Shown piece after piece: positions 1 through 4,555 of a stretch of 5,693 nt of DNA. The notes under the pieces were generated by a model. That model searched no databases. It was not told where the DNA came from and worked only from the letters and a program-made list of their open reading frames with translations. Each line of letters opens with the position of its first letter. Within the stretch, counting starts at the first letter, position 1. Where the stretch lies: positions 1 to 5,693 of the forward strand of contig DATNAW010000194.1 in NCBI GenBank assembly GCA_035572335.1, read 5' to 3'. A program made the position numbers and the translations under genes. The DNA comes from 66-474 sp035572335 (GTDB lineage Bacteria; Pseudomonadota; Gammaproteobacteria; Xanthomonadales; Rhodanobacteraceae).

Positions 1-84
1 CACGCCGTAACCGAGATCCAGCAAATGATCCGGCGCGCCGAGGTCGCTCGAGACCAACAGAAGAGCGACGTTCCGGACGCATGA
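1..84 (+). CDS. C-terminal end of an unidentified protein (5' partial)
   Basis: Frame 1 is open from the left edge to a TGA at 82-84 and would encode the last 27 residues of a protein. The tail is charged and looks helical (TEIQQMIRRAEVARDQQ, then a short polar end). Twenty of the 27 codons end in G or C, in line with the genes nearby. It would converge with fadE, leaving 36 bases between the two stop codons. No family can be named from so short a piece. The minus strand over the same bases is also open but has no good start codon and poorer third-position composition, so the plus reading is preferred. Confidence is moderate because 27 codons could be open by chance in GC-rich DNA. Confidence 0.45.
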   Translation, partial: HAVTEIQQMIRRAEVARDQQKSDVPDA

Positions 85-120
85 ATCTGGAGCCGTTGCC
101 GCTTCACGCAGTAATTTTGT

Positions 121-2598
121 CTACGCGATATGCAGCGAGCGTTGCGTATCCGCACCGCCGTGCACGATCTTCGCGCGCAGTTCCTCGGGATCGAAGTCGT
201 CCACGTTGATGAACTCCGCGGTCGCGCGGCGCAGGCGCTCCAGCAGCGCGCGTTCGGTTTCGCTGATTGCGCCTTCGCGCTGTGCTTCCGCGAGCTGCTC
301 GAAGTAGTCGTGTGACTGGATCGTGCCGGCCTTGACGGCTTTGAGGAACTTGCGCTCGATCGGTTCGGCCGCAACCACGTCGGGCAGCAACGCGTGCATC
401 CGCCCGACCGGGTTGTTCGGCGTCTGCGTCAGGTAGATGCCTTTCACCAGCGCATCGCGCGCGCTGTTCGGCGCGGTCAGGATCGCGGCGACGCGGCGGC
501 CCAGGCGATCCGACGGCGGCACCTCGCGGCGGCCGAAGGGAAACACGAGCGTGTGCACCAGCCACGCCACCGGACGCACCGGGAAATTGCGGATCACGCC
601 GTCCAGCGCCATCTGCATCCGCCACACCGAATCGTGGAACGCCCAGGCCAGCATCGGCCGTTCGGCTTCCGGACGACCCGCGTCCTCGTAGCGCTTCAGC
701 ATCGACGAGCAGATGTACAAGTACGACAGCACGTCGCCGAGGCGCGCCGAAATCTTCTCCTTGAACTTCAGCTTGCCGCCCAGCACACCCATCGCAGTAT
801 CGGACAGCAGCGCCAGGCACGCCGAATAGCGGTTCAACTTGCGGTAGTAGCGGCGGGTGTAGGCGTCGCCCGGCGCCTTGCCGAATTTCGCGTAGGTAAT
901 GCCGAGCAAAAACGAACGGGCCGCATTGGAAAAGCCGAAGCCGATGTGCCCGAACAATGCGGCGTCGAACTCGCGCAGCGCTTTCTTCCGATCGGGTTCG
1001 TTGACCGCCTGCATTTCCTTCAGCACCCACGGATGGCAGCGGATCGCGCCCTGCCCGAAGATCATCAGGCTGCGGGTCATGATGTTGGCGCCTTCCACCG
1101 TGATCGGGATCGGCGCGCCCTGCCACATGCGGCCGAGGTAATTCGACGGCCCCAACTGGATGCCCTTGCCGCCGTGCACGTCCATCGCGTCCTGGATCAC
1201 GATGCGGCCGAGATCGGTCGCGTGGCACTTCGCGATTGCGGATGCCACCGCCGGTTTCTCGCCGCGATCGACCGCCGCCGCGGACGCGCGCGACAACGCG
1301 GTGACCGCGTACGCGTAGCCGCCGATCCGCGCCAGCGCTTCCTCGACACCTTCGAAACGCGCGACCGCCAAACCGAACTGCTTGCGGATGCGCGCGTAGG
1401 CGCCGGTCGCGGCCACCGCCGTCCGCACGAATCCGGTGGCGTTCGACGGCAGCGAAATGCCGCGCCCCACCGACAGGCATTCGACCAGCATGCGCCAGCC
1501 GTGGCCGGCCATGTGCGGGCCGCCGATCAGGGTGTCGATCGGCACGAACACGTCTTTGCCGCGCAGCGGGCCGTTCTGGAACGGAATGTTCAGCGGGAAA
1601 TGGCGGCGGCCGATTTCGAGGCCTTGCGTATCGCGCGGAATCAGCGCCAACGTGATGCCGAGGTCTTCCTTGTCGCCCAGCAGGTGTTCCGGGTCGTACA
1701 TCCGGAACGCCAGGCCAACCAGGGTCGCGACCGGCGCCAGCGTGATGTAGCGCTTGTCGAAGGTGAGCTTGATGCCGAGCGTTTCCTTGCCGTCGACGAC
1801 CTGCTTGCAGACGATGCCGTAATCGGGAATCGAGGTGGCATCGGAGCCTGCGTACGGGCCGGTCAGCGCGAAGCACGGGACTTCCCGGCCGTCGGCGAGG
1901 CGTGGCAGGTAATGGTTCTTCTGCTCCTCGCTGCCATAGCGCAGCAGCAGCTCGGCCGGCCCCAGCGAATTCGGCACCGCGACCAGCGACGACAGCGTCG
2001 CCGACATGCTGGACAGTTTTTGCAGTACCGCCGAATGCGCGAGGGCGGAGAACTGCCTGCCGCCGTACTGCTTCGGAATGATCATCGCGAAGAAGCCTTC
2101 GCGCTTGATGAAGTCCCAGATCTCCGGCGGCAGGTCGGCGATCTCGTGGGTGATGTGCCAGTCGTCGACCATCGCGCACAGCTTTTCGCACGGCCCGTCG
2201 AGGAACGCCTGTTCCTCGGCCGAAAGCTGCGGCTTCGGCTCGGCCAGCAACTTCGACCAGTCGGGCTTGCCGGCGAACAGCTCGCCTTCGAAACCGACGG
2301 TGCCGGCGTCCAGCGCGATCTGTTCGGTTTCGGAAATCTTCGGCAGCACGCGCTTGAACAGTTTCAGCAGCGGCGCCGCGAACAGGGCGCGGCGCAACGG
2401 CGTCAGGTTCAGGGGCAGCGCGACCAGCACCACGAACAGGCCCAGCAGTACCCACATCGGCGTGAACGCGTGCAGGCCGAAACCGATCACCAGGATCGTC
2501 ACGATGGTCGCCAGCGTCCACTGCCACAGGCGGCTGCGGAAATACGCGCAGGCGATGCCGATGATCGCGGCGCAGACAAGAATGATGATGGTGTTCAT
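121..2598 (-). CDS. fadE: acyl-CoA dehydrogenase FadE (long, membrane-anchored type)
   Basis: This is an FAD-dependent acyl-CoA dehydrogenase that makes trans-2-enoyl-CoA from fatty acyl-CoA, the first step of beta-oxidation. The 825 residues are close to the 814 of E. coli FadE. Hydrophobic segments at about 2-20, 27-44 and 47-64 suggest membrane attachment. The dehydrogenase core spans about 135-530: IIPKQYGG at 173-180, the FALTGPYAGSDA motif at 243-254 (flavin/substrate loop), MDVHGGKGIQLGPSNYLGR at 472-490, and ITVEGANIMTRS at 499-510, where Glu502 sits at the expected catalytic-base position. The FGQGAIRCHP signature follows at 514-523. A C-terminal extension of about 300 residues (DUF1974-type) ends in INVDDFDPEELR, resembling the E. 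coli tail. The ATG at 2598-2596 is preceded by GAGG six bases upstream and overlaps the hydrolase stop as ATGA. It appears intact, and no terminator is visible after its TAG stop. Confidence 0.96.
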   Translation of the reverse strand: MNTIIILVCAAIIGIACAYFRSRLWQWTLATIVTILVIGFGLHAFTPMWVLLGLFVVLVALPLNLTPLRRALFAAPLLKLFKRVLPKISETEQIALDAGTVGFEGELFAGKPDWSKLLAEPKPQLSAEEQAFLDGPCEKLCAMVDDWHITHEIADLPPEIWDFIKREGFFAMIIPKQYGGRQFSALAHSAVLQKLSSMSATLSSLVAVPNSLGPAELLLRYGSEEQKNHYLPRLADGREVPCFALTGPYAGSDATSIPDYGIVCKQVVDGKETLGIKLTFDKRYITLAPVATLVGLAFRMYDPEHLLGDKEDLGITLALIPRDTQGLEIGRRHFPLNIPFQNGPLRGKDVFVPIDTLIGGPHMAGHGWRMLVECLSVGRGISLPSNATGFVRTAVAATGAYARIRKQFGLAVARFEGVEEALARIGGYAYAVTALSRASAAAVDRGEKPAVASAIAKCHATDLGRIVIQDAMDVHGGKGIQLGPSNYLGRMWQGAPIPITVEGANIMTRSLMIFGQGAIRCHPWVLKEMQAVNEPDRKKALREFDAALFGHIGFGFSNAARSFLLGITYAKFGKAPGDAYTRRYYRKLNRYSACLALLSDTAMGVLGGKLKFKEKISARLGDVLSYLYICSSMLKRYEDAGRPEAERPMLAWAFHDSVWRMQMALDGVIRNFPVRPVAWLVHTLVFPFGRREVPPSDRLGRRVAAILTAPNSARDALVKGIYLTQTPNNPVGRMHALLPDVVAAEPIERKFLKAVKAGTIQSHDYFEQLAEAQREGAISETERALLERLRRATAEFINVDDFDPEELRAKIVHGGADTQRSLHIA

Positions 2599-3512
2599 GG
2601 CAAACCTCGCTGGATCGCCGCGGCCGAAGGTGACGCGGGAACGGCATCAGGATCGAGTGTATTCAAAAACGGTTCGATGGCGGCCGTGAACGCGGCGTTG
2701 TCGTCGCCCGCGAGGGTGTGCGTCGCGTGCGGGATTTCGACGTGGCGCGCGTGCGGCACCGCTTGCAGGAATTCCGCGACGGTGGCGTCGGACACGATGT
2801 CGCTGCGCCCACCCGATACCAGCAGCACCGGCACGTCGACGTTGCGCGCGGCATTCAACAATCTTTGCTGATGACGCTCGCCTTCGTGTGCGACCGTGTC
2901 CAGCAGAGCGGGATCCCAATGCCAGCGCAGGCGGCCGTCCTCGCCGCGACGCAGCAACTGCGCGAGTTCGTAGCGATCCTTGCGGCGCCGGCGCTGTGGC
3001 AGATAAGCGGCCACAGCGTCGGCGGCTTCGTCTAGTGAAGCGAACCCCCGCGGATGCGCACGCATGAAACCCAGCATGCGTTCAACGCCCTCGCTTTCCC
3101 AGCGCGGCGTGATGTCCACCAGCACCAATGCACGAAACGGATCGGGCCGCGTTTCACCCGCTGCAACCAGTCCGAGCAAACCACCCATCGATGCGCCGAC
3201 CAGCACCGGCGGCGCCGCCAGCGAGCGCGCGATGGTGAGCAGATCGTCGACGAATTGTTCCAGCGCGTAACGCCCGTCCGCCAGGCGGCCGCTGTCGCCA
3301 TGGCCTCGCGCATCGAACGTGACCGCATGCCAGCCGTGCGCGGCCAGTCCTTCCGCCGCCCTCGCCCAGGCGTGCCGGCTCTGGCCGAAGCCGTGCGCAA
3401 ACAACACCGCGGGCGCATCGGCCGGGCCGCGCATTTCGACCGCGAGCGGCAAGTCGTCGCGAGCGGTTATCGTGATGAGTTGCGCTCCACCGCGCGCATC
3501 GATCCTTTCCAT
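2595..3512 (-). CDS. alpha/beta-hydrolase fold protein, first gene of the fadE operon
   Basis: This is an alpha/beta hydrolase of 305 residues counted from the ATG at 3512. Visible landmarks are an HGFGQS oxyanion loop at 40-45, DARGHGDSG at 67-75, the nucleophile elbow GASMGG at 106-111 (Ser108), a probable acidic residue Asp238 in SGGRSDIVSD, and His265 in THTLAGDDN. The catalytic triad therefore looks complete. There is no signal peptide, so it is probably cytoplasmic. Its TGA overlaps the fadE ATG by four bases, which suggests co-transcription and translational coupling. An esterase, lipase or acyl-CoA thioesterase role would suit the context, but the substrate cannot be read from sequence. 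Start choice: ATG at 3518 adds two residues, and an in-frame TTG at 3548 adds twelve. That TTG is part of the candidate -35 box and the first ATG is too close to the -10 box, so 3512 is preferred. Confidence 0.9.
   Translation of the reverse strand: MERIDARGGAQLITITARDDLPLAVEMRGPADAPAVLFAHGFGQSRHAWARAAEGLAAHGWHAVTFDARGHGDSGRLADGRYALEQFVDDLLTIARSLAAPPVLVGASMGGLLGLVAAGETRPDPFRALVLVDITPRWESEGVERMLGFMRAHPRGFASLDEAADAVAAYLPQRRRRKDRYELAQLLRRGEDGRLRWHWDPALLDTVAHEGERHQQRLLNAARNVDVPVLLVSGGRSDIVSDATVAEFLQAVPHARHVEIPHATHTLAGDDNAAFTAAIEPFLNTLDPDAVPASPSAAAIQRGLP
2605..2608 (-). promoter_or_regulatory. ribosome binding site of fadE
   Basis: On the minus strand GAGG lies six bases before the fadE ATG, inside the last codons of the hydrolase gene. 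It fixes the fadE start at 2598 and fits coupled translation of the overlapping pair. Confidence 0.7.
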
Positions 3513-3527
3513 ACGCATCAGTATGGA
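3508..3527. promoter_or_regulatory. candidate TetR operator, site 1 (perfect inverted repeat)
   Basis: TCCATAC and GTATGGA form perfect 7-base arms around a 6-base centre (GCATCA). The site covers the candidate -10 box (3520-3525) and the start codon of the hydrolase-fadE operon, so bound protein would block its transcription. Site 2 at 3545-3564 matches it at 16 of 20 positions. A symmetric site next to a divergent TetR gene is the usual layout for TetR-family operators. Binding itself is inferred. Confidence 0.75.
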
Positions 3528-3548
3528 TTTGTGCCAGGGCGCTGTCAA
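3520..3548 (-). promoter_or_regulatory. candidate sigma70-type promoter of the hydrolase-fadE operon
   Basis: Read on the minus strand, a consensus TTGACA (3548-3543) is followed after 17 bases by CATACT (3525-3520), a 4/6 match to TATAAT that keeps the A at position 2 and the T at position 6. The expected transcription start is about 3514-3512, directly at the ATG at 3512. The -10 box lies within operator site 1 and the -35 box within operator site 2. Confidence 0.65.
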
Positions 3549-3559
3549 TACGCTACAGT
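3531..3559 (+). promoter_or_regulatory. candidate promoter of the tetR-family gene
   Basis: GTGCCA (3531-3536, 4/6 to TTGACA) and TACAGT (3554-3559, 4/6 to TATAAT) are separated by 17 bases. The -10 box lies inside operator site 2, which would give autorepression. The expected transcription start, about 3565-3567, falls on the ATG at 3566. It overlaps the opposing promoter almost completely, so the two polymerases would compete for the same DNA. Confidence 0.45.
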
Positions 3560-3564
3560 ATGGT
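3545..3564. promoter_or_regulatory. candidate TetR operator, site 2
   Basis: This site repeats site 1 in the same orientation, 37 bp away, differing at 4 of 20 positions. Its arms keep ATAC/GTAT and one outer C-G pair around the 6-base centre GCTACA, so the symmetry is weaker than in site 1. It covers the -35 box of the hydrolase promoter and the -10 box of the tetR promoter, which suggests control of both directions. Confidence 0.65.
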
Positions 3565-3565
3565 C

Positions 3566-4171
3566 ATGTCCCCGCCGCCCACCGCATCGACCCAGCCTCC
3601 GCGCCGCGGCCGCGCACGCCCGCGGCTTTCCGCCGCCGACTGGGAACGCGGCGCACTGGAAATGATCGCGCAGGAAGGTGTCGATGCACTGGCCGTCGAA
3701 GCGCTGGCGCGCCGCCTCGGCGTCACCAAGGGCAGCTTCTACTGGCATTTCAAGAATCGCGAAGCCTTGCTGCAGGCCGCGCTCAACCGCTGGGAGGCCG
3801 GCGACGACGCGGAACTTCAGCATCACATCGGCACGACCGGCGACCCGCCGCGCGAACGGCTGGGCGCGCTGTTCCGCTGGGTTTCCGGCGAGGCGCAGGC
3901 ACACCGCATCTATGCTGCGCTGCTGCAGGCGCTGGACCATCCGCTGGTGCAGCCCACCATGACGCGCGTCTCGCAGCGGCGCATGGAGTTTCTGGAAAGC
4001 GCGTTCCGCGAAGCCGGGCTCGACTCCAACGCCGCGCGCCACCGAGCGCGGTTGACCTACGCGGCTTACGTCGGTTTCCTTCAATTGAACCTGACGCTGG
4101 AACTGCCGCACCTGTCCCACGAGCAGTACGAAGCGTACGTGGAACACGTGATCGCAACGCTCGTGCCGTGA
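3566..4171 (+). CDS. TetR/AcrR-family transcriptional regulator
   Basis: This is a TetR-family repressor of 201 residues, a normal length for the family. Counted from the ATG at 3566, a basic, proline-rich N-terminus (PPRRGRARPRLS) is followed by the DNA-binding domain at about 22-68. Its helix-turn-helix runs from VEALARRLGVTKGSFYWHF to KNREALL, with the characteristic TKGSFYWHF at 54-62. The rest is a helical ligand-binding domain too variable to name a ligand. The gene is divergent from the hydrolase-fadE operon, and the shared region carries two candidate operators. By analogy with other locally encoded TetR proteins it probably represses the operon and itself, perhaps in response to an acyl-CoA or related compound; that part is inference. 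ATG at 3560 would add two residues (Met-Val) but directly abuts the -10 box, so 3566 fits the promoter better. No Shine-Dalgarno sequence precedes either ATG. Confidence 0.93.
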   Translation: MSPPPTASTQPPRRGRARPRLSAADWERGALEMIAQEGVDALAVEALARRLGVTKGSFYWHFKNREALLQAALNRWEAGDDAELQHHIGTTGDPPRERLGALFRWVSGEAQAHRIYAALLQALDHPLVQPTMTRVSQRRMEFLESAFREAGLDSNAARHRARLTYAAYVGFLQLNLTLELPHLSHEQYEAYVEHVIATLVP

Positions 4172-4176
4172 TTTTT

Positions 4177-4188
4177 GCGCTCATCCGT
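4177..4188 (+). repeat. 12-base direct repeat, copy 1
   Basis: GCGCTCATCCGT recurs exactly at 4461-4472. This copy forms the left arm and loop of the hairpin after tetR. Confidence 0.5.
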
Positions 4189-4194
4189 GAGCGC
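4177..4194. other. perfect 7-bp hairpin just after the tetR stop
   Basis: GCGCTCA pairs with TGAGCGC around a TCCG loop, five bases past the TGA. A run of five T lies before the hairpin on the plus strand and no T-run follows it on either strand, so it is not a standard intrinsic terminator. It may still protect or end the tetR mRNA. Confidence 0.5.
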
Positions 4195-4206
4195 TGCCTC
4201 GCCGAA

Positions 4207-4222
4207 CCGCTTTGCAAGGCGG
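4207..4222. other. small 6-bp hairpin
   Basis: CCGCTT pairs with AGGCGG (one G-U pair) around a TGCA loop. It is modest on its own and is listed because it sits in line with stronger hairpins on both sides. Confidence 0.3.
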
Positions 4223-4230
4223 AACTTTCT

Positions 4231-4295
4231 GAGGTCGCCAAGGCCACCTCGGCCAAAGCTGCCATCCATGGCCGAGAGCTCCGTGGCCTGACCTC
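4231..4295. other. long interrupted inverted repeat (20 bp paired)
   Basis: Three consecutive perfect stem segments can form: GAGGTC 4231-4236 with GACCTC 4290-4295, AGGCCAC 4241-4247 with GTGGCCT 4283-4289, and CTCGGCC 4248-4254 with GGCCGAG 4270-4276. The only interruptions are a 4-base bulge (4237-4240), a 6-base bulge on the other side (4277-4282) and a 15-base loop. No T-run follows on either strand. It could be the core of a structured RNA, a transcript-end structure, or part of a dispersed palindromic element. Confidence 0.6.
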
Positions 4296-4365
4296 TCACA
4301 ACGCCTGCTCCGGACGTCACCCACCCCAGCCCGGAATGCTGCGACCGCACAATCGCGCGCCCGCG

Positions 4366-4393
4366 CCGCGCCTTGCAAACCCCGCAGGCGCGG
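4366..4393. other. GC-rich hairpin upstream of pckG
   Basis: CCGCGCC (4366-4372) pairs with GGCGCGG (4387-4393). After one bulged T, the stem continues as TGC (4374-4376) with GCA (4384-4386), leaving a 7-base loop. No T-run follows. It overlaps the weak -35-like TTGCAA at 4373-4378. Confidence 0.45.
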
Positions 4394-4401
4394 ACTAACG
4401 T
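4373..4401 (+). promoter_or_regulatory. weak candidate promoter for pckG
   Basis: TTGCAA (4373-4378) and TAACGT (4396-4401) are 17 bases apart. The -10 candidate keeps the T, A and final T that matter most, but both boxes are otherwise poor. If used, transcription would start near 4408 and give a leader of about 150 bases containing the two hairpins at 4455-4505. This is a tentative pick in a region with no clear promoter. Confidence 0.2.
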
Positions 4402-4454
4402 CACTTCCCCGCCCTCTTTCCAAGGCGCCACAGCATTCCACGACACCAGGCCGG

Positions 4455-4476
4455 CTCGACGCGCTCATCCGTCGAG
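4455..4476 (+). other. hairpin in the pckG leader
   Basis: CTCGACG (4455-4461) pairs perfectly with CGTCGAG (4470-4476) around an 8-base loop. It abuts, and by one base overlaps, the next hairpin, so the two could stack or compete in an RNA. Confidence 0.45.
4461..4472 (+). repeat. 12-base direct repeat, copy 2
   Basis: This is an exact copy of 4177-4188, in the same orientation 284 bases downstream. Here the repeat mainly provides the loop of a different hairpin, 4455-4476. Confidence 0.5.
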
Positions 4477-4505
4477 GGAAGGACACAAAAACAAAATACC
4501 TTCCC
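4476..4505 (+). other. hairpin with A-rich loop in the pckG leader
   Basis: GGGAAGG (4476-4482) pairs perfectly with CCTTCCC (4499-4505) around a 16-base loop that is almost all A and C. It ends 50 bases before the pckG start. The A-rich loop stands out against the GC-rich background and could be single-stranded for protein or sRNA contact. Confidence 0.45.
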
Positions 4506-4540
4506 GCTTCACGCTGCCTGATGCGCAACGCTTTCTCTCT

Positions 4541-4544
4541 GGAG
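4541..4544 (+). promoter_or_regulatory. ribosome binding site of pckG
   Basis: GGAG lies 11 bases before the ATG at 4556, a slightly long but workable spacing. The ATG at 4521 is out of frame, so 4556 is the start best supported. Confidence 0.55.
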
Positions 4545-4555
4545 TATCACAACCG

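Larger units (their letters stand above)
4172..4555. other. 384-base gene-free stretch rich in inverted repeats
   Basis: No convincing gene is seen on either strand between the tetR stop and the pckG start; the open frames here lack a ribosome site and recognisable protein character. The stretch instead holds at least six potential hairpins (about 4177-4194, 4207-4222, 4231-4295, 4366-4393, 4455-4476 and 4476-4505) and a 12-base direct repeat. It probably includes the end of the tetR transcript and the promoter and leader of pckG. A structured RNA or a dispersed repeat element is possible. Confidence 0.7.

Noticed and set aside
1..120. Minus-strand frame that stays open past the fadE TAG to the left edge
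   Set aside because: It reads like protein in part, but has no ATG or GTG start and is less biased at third positions than the plus-strand reading. A read-through or second gene is not supported.
104..2647. Minus-strand open frame of about 847 codons overlapping fadE in another frame
   Set aside because: It is arginine- and alanine-rich without family features. It is an out-of-frame shadow produced by the absence of AT-rich stop codons.
394..2871. Long plus-strand open frame of about 825 codons opposite fadE
   Set aside because: Its translation is a low-complexity run of Arg, Gln, His and Ala with no recognisable domain. It is the expected antisense shadow of a GC-rich gene, and fadE on the other strand has full family motifs.
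3513..3548. Upstream TTG start for the hydrolase at 3548
   Set aside because: The TTG is the first three bases of the TTGACA -35 box, has no ribosome site, and the added residues do not belong to the hydrolase fold.
4172..4194. Intrinsic terminator for tetR
   Set aside because: The T-run precedes the hairpin instead of following it, and no T-run follows on either strand. It is kept only as a hairpin.
4181..4528. Minus-strand open frames in the tetR-pckG gap (also 4081-4446 and 3783-4265)
   Set aside because: They lack ribosome sites, have biased composition, partly run antisense to tetR, and cross several hairpins. No domain was recognised.
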